A stretch of 64,000 nt of DNA. Source: an uncultured Bartonella sp. (GTDB lineage Bacteria; Pseudomonadota; Alphaproteobacteria; Rhizobiales; Rhizobiaceae). The stretch spans positions 1-64,000 of the forward strand of contig CAMLON010000008.1 in the NCBI GenBank assembly GCA_946481695.1, in the 5' to 3' direction. The translations under genes were made by a program, and so were the position numbers. Below the pieces are notes generated by a model that did no database searches, was not told the DNA's origin, and saw nothing but the letters and a program-made list of their open reading frames with translations. Shown here one piece after another: positions 18,032-28,181 of this stretch. Every line of letters starts with the position of its first letter. Positions within the stretch are counted from its first letter, which is position 1.

Positions 18032-19561
18032 TCAATCGGCAAACTTTGCATCTTTCAAAAGAAAACCGCCATCCGGCAATGCATAAACACCTTCAAGGTT
18101 CTTTGTTTTGCCGGAAAGCACGTCTTTCTGACCAAGGAATATCCATGGTGCATCCTGAAAGATGATCTTTTGTGCTTTTCCGTAAAGTTCGGCGCGTTTT
18201 GTGTCATCTGCCGTTTTGACGGCATCTGAAAGATCTTGGTCGACCTCGGCATTTTTATAATAGGCAACGTTGAAGAGATTGGGCGGAAAGCTTTCGCTCG
18301 AAAAAAGCGGGCGCATTCCATAATCGGCATCGGCAGTTGATGCCGACCAGCCGCCAAACTGCATTTGCACCGTCGATTCTTCAGGTGTTCTTGCGCCCCA
18401 GACGCGATCGGCTTCAACACCGGCTTCAAGCGGTGTAACGTTCACTTTGATATTCACCGCCGCCAGTTGCTGCTGCAAAAACTGCAAACCACGAATGACC
18501 ATGGTGCTGTTTTTGCCGAAAATTTCGGTATTGAAACCATTGGGATAACCGGCTTCTGTCAAAAGCTGTTTGGCTTTTTCGATATTATATTTATACTCAC
18601 CGACATTGGTGTAATATTTCAGAAGTGGCGGAATAGGTGAAGTCGCCGGTTCGCAAAAACCGTTCATCACAACTTTGCAGAAGGCATTTTTGTCAACTGC
18701 ATAATTCATAGCCTGACGCACGCGCACATCGTCAAACGGCTTTTTCATTGTGTTGATTGCCACATAATATTCGGCAATCGACGGTTCTTTGGTCACAACC
18801 AGATTGGGCATTTTTTGCGCAACGGCAAAAAGTTCCGGCGGAAAATCGGGAACAAATTGCACTTCTTGCGCCTGCAACATGGCAAAACGGGCGCCATTTT
18901 CCGGAACCGAACGGATGGTGACACCATCAACACCGACAGTGCCATTCCAGTAATGATCGTTTTTTATAACTTCAAGCGTGTCGCTTGAACGGTTTTTGAA
19001 AACAAATGGCCCGGTGCCAACAGGATGGCGGTCAATATCGCGACCATATTTTTCTATAGCCGCCGGAGAAATCATCATGGTTCCGGTATGCGCCATGGAA
19101 GAAGGAAAAGCCCCATATGGTTCTTTGAGGATAACCTTGACGGTATAATCATCCACGACTTCGACATGATCGAGCATGGAAACAAGAACGCGACGCGACA
19201 ATTTGTTTTCCGGATTTGCGAGCCGTTCAAGATTGATTTTGACTGCTCGCGCATTAAAGTCTGCGCCGTCATGGAACTTCACGCCTTTACGCAAATAGAA
19301 GGTAAATTCTTTGGCGTCTTCCGAGGCTTCATAACGTTCTGCCAGAAGCGGTACAATTTTCAAATCCTTGTCGAACCCCAACAGGCCTTCATAAATCGTC
19401 CGGAGCGAAGTCATGGTCAATGTATCATTGATATTGGTCGGGTCGAGTTTTGTCAGATTGACAGGGACGGCAACCGTCAACGTTTTGGCTTCTGCAAAGG
19501 CCGGCATCAACATGGTGGTAGAGATAAGCCCTGCGGCAAGCAATCGTTTCAAATTCAACAT
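18032..19561 (-). CDS. gsiB: Glutathione/peptide ABC transporter binding protein, copy 2
   Basis: A 509-residue family 5 periplasmic binding protein with a Sec signal peptide (LLAAGLISTTMLMPAFAEA). I use ATG 19561; a TTG one codon upstream is less likely. Family landmarks: LTVAVPVNLTKLDPTNI, FYLRKGVKFHDGADFNARA, DRHPVGTGPF and DVRVRQAMNYAVDKN. It is highly similar to the next gene upstream over its full length (most landmark segments are near-identical), so this is a tandem duplication. It binds glutathione or related peptides by analogy with GsiB; the two copies may differ in ligand. Confidence 0.85.
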   Translation of the reverse strand: MLNLKRLLAAGLISTTMLMPAFAEAKTLTVAVPVNLTKLDPTNINDTLTMTSLRTIYEGLLGFDKDLKIVPLLAERYEASEDAKEFTFYLRKGVKFHDGADFNARAVKINLERLANPENKLSRRVLVSMLDHVEVVDDYTVKVILKEPYGAFPSSMAHTGTMMISPAAIEKYGRDIDRHPVGTGPFVFKNRSSDTLEVIKNDHYWNGTVGVDGVTIRSVPENGARFAMLQAQEVQFVPDFPPELFAVAQKMPNLVVTKEPSIAEYYVAINTMKKPFDDVRVRQAMNYAVDKNAFCKVVMNGFCEPATSPIPPLLKYYTNVGEYKYNIEKAKQLLTEAGYPNGFNTEIFGKNSTMVIRGLQFLQQQLAAVNIKVNVTPLEAGVEADRVWGARTPEESTVQMQFGGWSASTADADYGMRPLFSSESFPPNLFNVAYYKNAEVDQDLSDAVKTADDTKRAELYGKAQKIIFQDAPWIFLGQKDVLSGKTKNLEGVYALPDGGFLLKDAKFAD

Positions 19562-19649
19562 CAATCACCCATTTCGTTGGTTTGTCGAGATTTATTGGTT
19601 TGTTGATAAAAGTTTTCAAAAAGCGGCAGCAAGGCTGCCACCCTTATAG

Positions 19650-21182
19650 TCATTCATCGGTAAATTTGGCGCCATCAAGCGAGAAACCGCCATCGGGCAG
19701 CATATAAACGCCTGACAATTTCTTGGTTTTTACAGAAATATTCTGCTTTTCACCAAGAAAAATCCACGGAGCATCTTCAAACACCGTTTGCTGGACAATT
19801 TTATAAGCTTCTGCACGTTTTGTATCGTCGGCTGTTTTTATGCCTTCGGCGAGAGCCTGATCGACCTTTTCATTTTTATAATAGGAGGTGTTATAGAGAT
19901 TGGGCGGAAAGCTTTCGCTGGCAAAAAGCGGACGAAGGCCATAATCGGCATCACCCGTTGAAGCCGACCAGCCGCTATAAAGCAATTGCACGTCGGATTT
20001 TTCAGGTGTCTCGGCGCCCCAGACGCGGTCAGCCTCGACACCGGCTTCAAGCGGCGTTACCGTAACCTTGACATTGACCTTGGCAAGTTCCTGTTGCAAA
20101 AACTGCATGGCACGAATAACGGCCGTGCTGTTTCTTGAAAAAACCTCTGTTTCAAAACCGTTTGCATAGCCTGCCTCGGCCAGCAATTGTTTGGCTTTTT
20201 CAGGGTTATATTCATATTGCCCGACATTGGTATAAAAGCGCAATAGCGGCGGAATCGACGATGTTGCCGGTTCACAATAACCGTTCAACACGACCTTGCA
20301 GAAAGCTTCCTTGTTGACGGCATAGTTCAGGGCTTTGCGAACCCTGATGTCGTCAAAGGGTTTTTTCATGACATTCATCGACGTGTAGAATTCGTAGATC
20401 GACGGGGCTGTTGTCACGTCAAGTGTCGGTATTTTTTTGGCAACTTCGACAAGTTCGGAAGGAAAATCGGGAACAAATTGCAATTCACCGGCCTGTAACA
20501 TGGCAAAACGGGCGCCACTTTCGGGAACCGAGCGGATGACAACGCCATCGACATCGGCAACTTTACCCCAATAATTTTCGTTCTTTGTCACCTCGAAAAT
20601 ATCACCGCTCCAGCTTTTGAATTTGAACGGTCCGGTTCCGACAGGATGACGGTCGATATCCTTACCATATTTCTTGATCGCGGCCGGAGAAATCATCATT
20701 GTGCCGGGATGGGCAAGCGAGGAAGGCAGCGCTCCGTAAGGCTCTTTGAGATAAATTTTGATTGTATAATCATCAACAATGTCGACATGGTCGAGCATCG
20801 AGATCAACACCCGCCGCGACAATTTGTTTTCCGGATTGGCCAAACGGTCAAGATTGAATTTCACTGCCTCGGCGTTAAAATCCGTGCCGTCATGGAATTT
20901 GACGCCTTTACGCAAATAAAAGGTAAATTCCTTGGCGTCGCTAGAGGCTTCATAACGTTCGGCCAGAAGCGGAATAATCTTGTAATCCTTGTCGAAACCC
21001 AACAGCCCCTGATAGACTGTGCGCAGCGATGTCATTGTCAATGTGTCATTGATATTGGTGGGGTCAAGTTTGGTGAGGTTGAATTCGACACCGACAGCCA
21101 ATGGTTTTGCTTCTGCCCAAACCGGCATTGCTGCCAATACCGAAACCAGTCCGGCTGCAAAATATCGTTTAACAAGCTTCAT
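19650..21182 (-). CDS. gsiB: Glutathione/peptide ABC transporter binding protein, copy 1
   Basis: A 510-residue family 5 binding protein with the signal peptide AAGLVSVLAAMPVWAEA. Its start codon overlaps the stop of gsiA (ATGA), so it is translationally coupled to the ATPase gene. It shares LTKLDPTNINDTLTMTSLRT and HPVGTGPF with copy 2, but differs in stretches of the ligand-binding lobes, for example ITTAPSIYEFYTSMNVM-like versus EPSIAEYYVAINTM sequence. The 88-bp space to copy 2 contains no strong terminator. Glutathione is the likely ligand by operon context. Confidence 0.85.
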   Translation of the reverse strand: MKLVKRYFAAGLVSVLAAMPVWAEAKPLAVGVEFNLTKLDPTNINDTLTMTSLRTVYQGLLGFDKDYKIIPLLAERYEASSDAKEFTFYLRKGVKFHDGTDFNAEAVKFNLDRLANPENKLSRRVLISMLDHVDIVDDYTIKIYLKEPYGALPSSLAHPGTMMISPAAIKKYGKDIDRHPVGTGPFKFKSWSGDIFEVTKNENYWGKVADVDGVVIRSVPESGARFAMLQAGELQFVPDFPSELVEVAKKIPTLDVTTAPSIYEFYTSMNVMKKPFDDIRVRKALNYAVNKEAFCKVVLNGYCEPATSSIPPLLRFYTNVGQYEYNPEKAKQLLAEAGYANGFETEVFSRNSTAVIRAMQFLQQELAKVNVKVTVTPLEAGVEADRVWGAETPEKSDVQLLYSGWSASTGDADYGLRPLFASESFPPNLYNTSYYKNEKVDQALAEGIKTADDTKRAEAYKIVQQTVFEDAPWIFLGEKQNISVKTKKLSGVYMLPDGGFSLDGAKFTDE

Positions 21183-23080
21183 TTTCCCTCTCCTTCAAAC
21201 AATAGACCCGATTGTTCAACGCGTTCAAAAATGCCCACCGGATGACAGGCAACAAAATGTTCCGGCTCTACTTCAACGAGCGGCTCGACCAAAGGTTCAT
21301 CGCCAGGTGCCCGTACAGGGCTTGGCACTTCCCCTTCAATGAGCGGCCGCTCGACAAAACGGCGTGCCGGATCGGCTATCGGTACGGCGGCAAGCAAACG
21401 CTGCGTATAAGGGTGAAGCGGATGATTGAACACTGCCTGCCTTGGACCGATTTCGACAATCTGGCCAAGATACATCACCGCCACACGGTGACTGATACGC
21501 TCCACCACAGCCATATCATGGCTGATAAAAAGATAGGATAGACCCAATTTTCTTTGCAAGTCCATCAATAGATTGACAATTTGCGCCTGAATGGAAACAT
21601 CAAGGGCTGCCACTGCCTCGTCGGCAATGAGGAGTTCCGGCCCGCAGGCCAATGCGCGGGCGATACACAAGCGCTGGCGCTGTCCGCCGGAAAATTCATG
21701 CGGGTAACGGCGCGCCACATGTGGCGGCAGGCCTACCGCCTGCAACAATTCCTGTACGCGCTCGTCAACCTTGTTTGCGGGAACGAGTTTATGCGTCAAC
21801 AAGGGTTCGGCAATGGAAAAGCCGACCGTCAATCGTGGATCAAGCGAGGCAAACGGATCCTGAAACACATATTGGATATTCTGGCGTATCTTGTGGCGCT
21901 CGGCATTATCCATTTTTAAAATGTCGCGCCCGTGAAGTAGAATTTCACCACTGCGCGGTTCGGTCAATTGCATGATCGTGCGCCCGACGGTGGATTTGCC
22001 GCAACCGCTTTCACCGACAAGTGCTAGCGTTTCACCCGCTTTAATGGAAAAGCTCACCTGCTCTGCGGCATGAACCCGCCCCGTCACCTTACCGAAAAAG
22101 TTCTTTTTGACATCGTAACGGGTGACGAGTTTCTTGACATCAAGCACGACATCGTCCGGCCTCACTGTATTCTGTGGCAGTGCTTCAACCTTATCTTTAC
22201 CGGGCGAACGTATATCGAAAGGACGCGGCAATTTTTCATTGGCAAGTGCACCAAGCTGGGGAACTGCGGCAAGCAAGGCTTGCGTATAAGGCGCTTGCGG
22301 GTGCTTGAAAATTTCGTTCGACGTACCTTCTTCAATCTTGTCGCCACGGCACATCACAAGCACACGGTCGGCAACCTCGGCAACCACTCCCATATCATGG
22401 GTGATAAAGACCACGCCCATGCCAAGCTCGTCCTGCAACATGCGGATAAGGCGCAAAATCTGCGCCTGAATTGTTACATCAAGGGCGGTTGTCGGTTCAT
22501 CGGCAATAAGAAGTTGCGGGCGACAGGCAAGTGCCATTGCAATCATCACCCTTTGGCGCATACCACCGGAAAGCTGGTGCGGGTGACGATCAAGCAGCCC
22601 CTTGGCATCGGGAATACGCACTTTTTCAAGCATGGCAAGCGCTTCCTGACGCACTTCCTTGTGCGTACCCCCCTGATGGAGGCGGATCGCCTCGCCAATC
22701 TGGTCACCTATGGTGAAAACAGGATTAAGCGATGTCATCGGCTCCTGAAAAATCATCGCAATATTTTTGCCGCGAACGCTATTCATTTGCGACTGCGTGA
22801 GCTTTGTGAGATCGCGCACAGCACTCTTGTCGTTAAAGAGCACCTCGCCGGAAGAAATTTTGCCGCCGCCGAATTCGATAAGACGCATAATAGAGAGCGA
22901 CGTTACCGATTTTCCCGAGCCGCTTTCGCCCACTATCGCCAATGTTTCACCGGCATTGACCGAAAAATCAAGTGACTTCACCGCACGGAAATTGCCGTCT
23001 TCGGTTTTGAAATCGACATCAAGGCCTTTTACGTTTAATAGCGGCGCATCCAAATTGACCAACCTCTTTTCTTCCGACAT
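21179..23080 (-). CDS. gsiA: Glutathione/peptide ABC transporter ATPase, fused double ATP-binding protein
   Basis: I place the start at ATG 23080, where a GGAAAG box is suitably spaced; a TTG at 23143 would add 21 residues. The resulting 633 residues match the size of GsiA. Two complete DppD/DppF-type ATPase domains follow one another. The first has Walker [17 protein letters not shown] and [12 protein letters not shown]; the second has [16 protein letters not shown] and [12 protein letters not shown]. Each ends with the oligopeptide-transporter extension (AVPQLG and AVPIADP). The protein energises GsiC/GsiD on the cytoplasmic face. In the second Walker B the usual DEP Pro is Ala (DEAVAALD), a variation also seen in family members. 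Confidence 0.88.
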   Translation of the reverse strand: MSEEKRLVNLDAPLLNVKGLDVDFKTEDGNFRAVKSLDFSVNAGETLAIVGESGSGKSVTSLSIMRLIEFGGGKISSGEVLFNDKSAVRDLTKLTQSQMNSVRGKNIAMIFQEPMTSLNPVFTIGDQIGEAIRLHQGGTHKEVRQEALAMLEKVRIPDAKGLLDRHPHQLSGGMRQRVMIAMALACRPQLLIADEPTTALDVTIQAQILRLIRMLQDELGMGVVFITHDMGVVAEVADRVLVMCRGDKIEEGTSNEIFKHPQAPYTQALLAAVPQLGALANEKLPRPFDIRSPGKDKVEALPQNTVRPDDVVLDVKKLVTRYDVKKNFFGKVTGRVHAAEQVSFSIKAGETLALVGESGCGKSTVGRTIMQLTEPRSGEILLHGRDILKMDNAERHKIRQNIQYVFQDPFASLDPRLTVGFSIAEPLLTHKLVPANKVDERVQELLQAVGLPPHVARRYPHEFSGGQRQRLCIARALACGPELLIADEAVAALDVSIQAQIVNLLMDLQRKLGLSYLFISHDMAVVERISHRVAVMYLGQIVEIGPRQAVFNHPLHPYTQRLLAAVPIADPARRFVERPLIEGEVPSPVRAPGDEPLVEPLVEVEPEHFVACHPVGIFERVEQSGLLFEGEGK

Positions 23081-23491
23081 TTCAACCGCTTTCCGGAACG
23101 CGTTTGAAAAAGCTGACTCCACCCGCTTTTTTAACGTACTCAAAATTCAACGAAAGGTTTTTTCTCAAATTCTTTCTACCCACTATGGTTGTTTTAGGCA
23201 AAACCATGGACAGAGCACCCCGTTGTCACGGACAACGCCTTTAAACTGTCTTGCTATGATACAATCACCAGACTCTTGCTGTCTTGCCCCTTCGGACACA
23301 AGAAAAGATTGCTCACGATTAAAAATGCCGCCGAATATATCTTTTGCGGGCGCATTCCTGCTTTACCTTTTTTTAAAACCGTCAAAGCCGGTTTTATTCC
23401 CTAAATCCTACTTGTCGTTCAAGTGTTTTTTTCAAAAACTTTTGAAACTGGCATATAAATTACTTAAGAGCCCGTTATTTTCCTTTAAAAA
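23081..23491. other. Upstream region of the gsi operon
   Basis: About 410 bp between the P1 peptidase stop codon and the gsiA start. No gene was recognised. It contains the dyad listed at 23221-23237 and a direct repeat CTGTCTTGC (23246-23254 and 23279-23287), possible regulator sites for the minus-strand gsi operon. Confidence 0.5.
23221..23237. promoter_or_regulatory. Candidate operator upstream of gsiA
   Basis: Perfect dyad CGTTGTC-ACG-GACAACG (7-bp arms, 3-bp spacer), about 140 bp upstream of the gsiA start. It has the form of a dimeric regulator site. The regulator is unknown. Confidence 0.4.
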
Positions 23492-24553
23492 TCAGTCTGT
23501 TGGGGCACTGTTGATAAGTGTGGCAAGCGAGGTAAAATGCGAAGGTTTCATGGTTGCGGCATTGATACCCGACATATCATGCGCCATCCATAAAGACCGT
23601 AAAATGCTTTCTTCGGTTGCTTCTATGACCGCCTCGAACATGGGCGAGAGGGCACGGTCGTCAATATGGGGAACATCACTCATGTGCGATTCTTCTTCCC
23701 TATGGCGGAGTTCTTTTGCCGTAGAAAAAGCAAGTGCAAAATCGCCCGAACCATTGCTCAAAACTGCTCCACTTTTGGCAAGCCCCCCGAATGTCCGGTT
23801 GGCTAGCCGTTTCAATTGTCTTGAATCGAGGGGTGCATCGGTTGCAACAATCATAATAATCGACCCGTCTTTGTCGGTACTATATCCGGAAAAATTTATG
23901 TCGCTCTTTTCGAGAATTCCTAGATGCCCGCCAAAATTCGACTGCACGAGAATGCCGATTGTATAGGTTTTGTTACCCATTTTAACGAGGCGCGAGGCCG
24001 TGCCGATACCGCCTTTAAGACCGAAGGCCACTGTGCCGGTACCGGCTCCCACCGCCCCTTCTTCAAAACGGCCGGGTCGGGCGATTTTTAGCGCTTCAAG
24101 CATTTCATCAAAGCTCGGGCGCAAAGCCCGTATATTATTCAGCCGTGAATCATTGGTTTCACCGACAACAGCATTGATGGACGTTGCTTGTTCATTGCCC
24201 TTTTCATGCAAAGTGTAATAGATCAGCGCTTCAATTGCGCGACCGGTTGCAAGCGTATTGGTGAGCAAAATCGGTGTTTCAAGCTCGCCAAGTTCTTCCA
24301 CCTGAACGGAGCCTGCAAATTTTCCATAACCGTTAAACGCGCTGAAACCCGCCGGTATCCTGTTTTGAAAAATATTGTCGGAGTGCGGCACAATTGCCGT
24401 GACACCGGTGCGGGTCGCATCCCCTTCCTTGATCGTGACATGGCCTACTTTGACACCTGCAACATCTGTTAATGCATTGAGTGGACCACTTTTATAATGA
24501 CGGGTCACATAATGTTCCGGCAGAGGGTTAGAACAATCATTTTTAGGTGACAC
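23492..24553 (-). CDS. P1-family (DmpA-like) aminopeptidase
   Basis: A self-processing serine N-terminal hydrolase of the DmpA/BapA family, which releases N-terminal L- or D-residues or beta-alanine. I choose GTG 24553 (GGAAAGG box six bases upstream), giving 353 residues; the frame stays open upstream to a TTG at 24652. Landmarks are LTDVAGVKVGHVT near the N-terminus, NTLATGRAIEA, VVGETNDSRLNNI, GAVGAGTGTVAFGLKGGIG and the LVQSNFGG segment, whose Ser is probably the autocleavage nucleophile. Peptide salvage fits the neighbouring gsi operon. A broken DeoR-type regulator lies directly upstream on the same strand. Confidence 0.85.
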   Translation of the reverse strand: MSPKNDCSNPLPEHYVTRHYKSGPLNALTDVAGVKVGHVTIKEGDATRTGVTAIVPHSDNIFQNRIPAGFSAFNGYGKFAGSVQVEELGELETPILLTNTLATGRAIEALIYYTLHEKGNEQATSINAVVGETNDSRLNNIRALRPSFDEMLEALKIARPGRFEEGAVGAGTGTVAFGLKGGIGTASRLVKMGNKTYTIGILVQSNFGGHLGILEKSDINFSGYSTDKDGSIIMIVATDAPLDSRQLKRLANRTFGGLAKSGAVLSNGSGDFALAFSTAKELRHREEESHMSDVPHIDDRALSPMFEAVIEATEESILRSLWMAHDMSGINAATMKPSHFTSLATLINSAPTD

Positions 24554-24655
24554 GGGTAACCTTTCCAACTCTTTCCTGCATTGTTGCCGAGAAATTCCAA
24601 AACGGCAATGTTTGCGAAAAACTTCGAAACAACATTGCGGTTTCTGCGACAAGGA

Positions 24656-25425
24656 TCAAGTGCTCCACAAGAGCTTTGCCGCCAAACTGTTATAAACTTT
24701 ATCCGACATCATATCGGGCTTTTTATCGGTTACGAGATAATCAATATCCTCTATAGGTGCAACCGAGAATGGCCCCCAATTTGAAAATTTTGAATGATCG
24801 GCAAGAATCATCGTCTTTTCCGATTGTGCAATCATGGCACGGGCGACTTCTGTCGCCGAAAGGTCGAAATCGGAAACCTCGCTATTGCTGACAGCAGCAA
24901 CGGTTAAAACCGCAAAACAGGCATGAAATTTTCCGATTTGTTCAAGCGTAAACATGCCGATATTCTGGTTTCGCTCGCGCCTCTAGTTGCCGCCCAACAA
25001 AAATATCTCATGATGAGGATTGGAGCTGACGATATTTGCGACACTGTTCGAATTGGTCACAATAATCAGCTTTTCGAGATTGGCTATTGCCTGAGCAAAA
25101 AACACGGCCGTACTGCCGGAATTTATAAATAAAGTATCGCCCGCCTCCAATAGCCCCGCTGCCGTTTCACAAAGTTTACGCTTTTCTTGCGGATGCTCGT
25201 TCATATGCCCGACATATGACCTCGCCCCCGAACCATTGGACAATGAACGTTCCGCGCGTGCACCGCCATGGAACTTCTTGATAAGGCCTTCCTCGTCAAG
25301 CCGTGTCAGATCCCGAGGATCGTTTCCCTTGAAACACCCGTTTTTTCGGAAAGATCTTCAACACTCAACTCCCCTGCCGCTCTTACAAGAACGACAATTC
25401 TTTCTCTTCTCGCATTGCTTTTCAA
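24656..25425 (-). pseudogene. DeoR-family transcriptional regulator, broken by a frameshift and an amber codon
   Basis: Reading leftwards from about 25425 (TTG; an ATG lies in frame at 25455), the sequence encodes a DeoR winged helix (RRERIVVLVRAAGELSVEDL, then GVSRETI). One base is missing near 25312-25320, so RRDLTRLDEEGL continues in another frame. The sensor domain (TLFINSGSTAVFFAQAI, VTNSNSVANIV, IFLLGGN) then meets a TAG at 24985-24983 where relatives have Tyr (GGNYRRE). The last part (FTLEQIGKFHA, LADHSKFSNWG, DYLVTDKKP) is intact to a TGA at 24656. Two independent lesions make this a genuine pseudogene. It probably once controlled the P1 peptidase or a neighbour. Confidence 0.85.
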
Positions 25426-26316
25426 TTTCCACCGCCCTCCGTGCCGATAGCACATACAATCTGGCGGCAATGCAGGCAAGATAAGGCCATTATGCGATTT
25501 TTAAACCGCTTGTACTTTTACTTCTTCTGAAACAGGACGAAATCATTTGTTTATTTTTCTTATAAATATTTTGTTTATGATGTATAACTAATTTATGTAT
25601 AATAGATTTTATTAACTCTATTTTACATGATAGACTATCTATTAATAATACAATATTATTTACGATAAGATGCAGATATTTTATCCATAATTGTTATTTA
25701 TTTTTGTGATAACAAAGTGATTATAAGAAAAATCCACCTGTTAAACTCATTTTGATATTTTTGTTGAAAAAAATACACAAAAATAATGAGCCGATTTTTT
25801 CGACATTAAACAAAAAAATAGTCTTCAGGCTTTAAAAATTGCCCGTTTTGAAGCGTTCCTTACAAAACGATCAATAGTTTTTTAAAAATACACAGTGATT
25901 CTTCGCAATTCTGAACGCGGAGAGAGGTAAAGTTCTATATTGAACAGAACTCGCTTCCCTTTTGGTGTCTCCGGCTTTTCCTTCTGATATTCGGTGCGCC
26001 AGCGCTCGTTCAATATTTATCCTGCCATTTCGCTATCGGGCAGCTTTCTGCTACCTCTTGCCAGACTACGCGAAATCGGAGCGGGAAACCGGCTTCTCAC
26101 AAGAAACAAAAGTACCAGCTTTTCAATCTCGCCCCGATCGGGCTTACCGGAAAAAAGACCCTCCACCTTTTATCCGGATTGCGATAATCTCGCCTCTATT
26201 AACCCGTTTGCCGCCACATCTATCGCATAGCCTTGAAGCTCTTTTTAAAAATAACAACAGAGCTTCTGTTCGGGATATTGTTTGGTCTCTCTGTCAATTT
26301 TCAGCCAACAGAAGTT
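25426..26316. other. AT-rich intergenic region without a recognisable gene
   Basis: Nearly 0.9 kb between the regulator pseudogene and the end of the biotin carboxylase gene. The part from about 25540 to 25830 is extremely AT-rich (visibly around one fifth GC). The remainder has an ordinary composition, with frames that have no support. It may be decayed sequence. Confidence 0.55.
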
Positions 26317-28065
26317 CTAACGGATGCGGGCAATAATTTCGCCGGCGCTCGCTATGCTACCCGCATGTTTTATAATGTCCAGTGTTCCGCTTGTTTCGGC
26401 TTTGATACCGGTTTCCATTTTCATGGCTTCCATCACCGCAATAGTTGCCCCTTCTTCTATTTTTTCGCCCTGCTTTTCGAGCCAAGCCTTGATCGTTCCG
26501 GGAATTGGTGCGGCAATATCACCAGCGCCCTTATCGGCCTTCATGATTTCTCCGCCTTCGGAATGCGGATTTTGTGCTCCATTGACTGCACTCCCCGCCC
26601 CTTCAAGCAATTTCAAAAACCGGAACGGCAAACCGAGTTCCACCCGCTTTCCGTCGATTTCAATATCGAAACGCTCGATTTGCGGCTCAATTTTATCGGC
26701 TTTGGTTTCCATTGCCAGTTTTTCGGCAAAATCGTTTTCGATCCAGCGTGTATAAACTTTAAAGCCGTTTTCTCCAATAAAATCCGGATGGTGAACAACA
26801 AGCCGGTCAAATGGCAAGACCGTGGCAACCCCTTCAATTTCAAATTCGCTCAAAGCCCGTGCGGCACGCTTTAACGCTTCCTCGCGTGTTCTTCCGGTAA
26901 TGATCAATTTGGCAATCATCGAGTCAAATTGCGGGGCTACAATGCCGCCTTCGACTACACCACTATCGAGCCGCACACCGGGGCCTGACGGCGGCGAAAA
27001 CTTTGTAATTTTTCCCGGACACGGCAAAAATCCGCGTCCGACATCCTCGGCATTGATACGAAATTCAATGGCGTGGCCGATAGGGGAAGGCGTTTTATCA
27101 ATTGTCAAAGGCAAACCTTCGGCAATACGGAATTGTTCAACCACCACATCAATCCCGCTTGTTTCTTCTGTCACCGGATGTTCAACCTGCAATCTCGTAT
27201 TGACTTCGAGAAACGAAACAACATCATTGCGCCCCAACAAGAATTCAACAGTCCCGACGCCGCTATAATTGACATGGTGGCAAATATTTGTAGCCGCTTC
27301 TCTCAAACGTTTTTCAACCGCTTCGGAAATAAAAGGTGCCGGCGCTTCCTCGACGAGTTTCTGGTTACGCCTTTGCAATGAACAATCACGCGTTCCAAGC
27401 ACCACAACATGTCCCATTTTGTCGGCAATCACCTGCGCTTCGACATGACGGGGACGATCTAGAAACTGTTCCACATAACATTCGCCACGGCCAAAAGCCT
27501 GAACCGCTTCACGGACAGCCGACCGGAAAAGCTCTTCAGCCTCTTCCCGTTTCCAAACAACTTTCATGCCGCGCCCTCCGCCGCCATGCGCGGCCTTGAT
27601 TGCAACAGGAAAGCCATATTTTTCGGCAAAAGCGACAACATCCTTGCCACTTGTAATCATACCGTTGCTGCCGGCAACAAGCGGCGCGCCTACCTCTTTT
27701 GCAACTGCACGGGCTTTGAGCTTGTCGCCCAAAAGATCAATCACTTCGGGATCCGGCCCAATCCAGATGAGGCCTGCGTCAATCACCGCTTTGGCAAATT
27801 CGGCGCTTTCCGACAAAAAGCCATAGCCCGGATGAATGGCATCAGCCCCCGAACGTTTGGCAATAGCAATAATTTTGTTACCATCAAGATAGGTTTCTTC
27901 CGGCCGATTACCGTTGAGGCTATAAGCCTCGTCGGCTTCTTTGACAAAAGGCGCCGAACTGTCAATATCGGCATAAATTGCAACCGACAAAACACCGTAA
28001 TCGCGTGCTGCACGAATAATGCGCAATGCAATTTCTCCGCGATTGGCAATCAGTATTTTTTTCAT
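26317..28065 (-). CDS. Biotin carboxylase with C-terminal biotin carrier domain
   Basis: A 582-residue biotin-dependent carboxylase subunit; ATG 28065 has a GGGGA box five bases upstream. Residues 1 to about 445 form the biotin carboxylase (KILIANRGEIALRI at the start, HGGGGRGMK ATP-grasp loop, EVNTRLQVEHPVTE). The C-terminal 75 residues are a BCCP domain with biotinyl K549 in MEAMKMETG. No carboxyltransferase is encoded nearby. It is the last gene of the 5-oxoprolinase operon, where such genes are common in bacteria. Its acceptor substrate there is not established; it could contribute ATP- and biotin-dependent chemistry to a related pathway. Confidence 0.88.
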   Translation of the reverse strand: MKKILIANRGEIALRIIRAARDYGVLSVAIYADIDSSAPFVKEADEAYSLNGNRPEETYLDGNKIIAIAKRSGADAIHPGYGFLSESAEFAKAVIDAGLIWIGPDPEVIDLLGDKLKARAVAKEVGAPLVAGSNGMITSGKDVVAFAEKYGFPVAIKAAHGGGGRGMKVVWKREEAEELFRSAVREAVQAFGRGECYVEQFLDRPRHVEAQVIADKMGHVVVLGTRDCSLQRRNQKLVEEAPAPFISEAVEKRLREAATNICHHVNYSGVGTVEFLLGRNDVVSFLEVNTRLQVEHPVTEETSGIDVVVEQFRIAEGLPLTIDKTPSPIGHAIEFRINAEDVGRGFLPCPGKITKFSPPSGPGVRLDSGVVEGGIVAPQFDSMIAKLIITGRTREEALKRAARALSEFEIEGVATVLPFDRLVVHHPDFIGENGFKVYTRWIENDFAEKLAMETKADKIEPQIERFDIEIDGKRVELGLPFRFLKLLEGAGSAVNGAQNPHSEGGEIMKADKGAGDIAAPIPGTIKAWLEKQGEKIEEGATIAVMEAMKMETGIKAETSGTLDIIKHAGSIASAGEIIARIR

Positions 28066-28181
28066 GAACGTCCCCAACACTGTAAATTTATCATTTTCTT
28101 GATCGAGCCTGCGCTCTTGTTTCTTACCAAAAACGGCCTTTCGCCTTTATGTTTTCCGGTTCTTGCTATTTCCAATTGATT

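Noticed and set aside
22070..23966. Two long plus-strand open frames (301 and 399 codons) overlapping each other's range
   Set aside because: They are antisense to gsiA and the P1 peptidase gene, both of which show full sets of conserved motifs.
25312..25320. Programmed frameshift in the DeoR gene
   Set aside because: No slippery heptamer or stimulatory structure is seen, and a second lesion (TAG) downstream shows decay.
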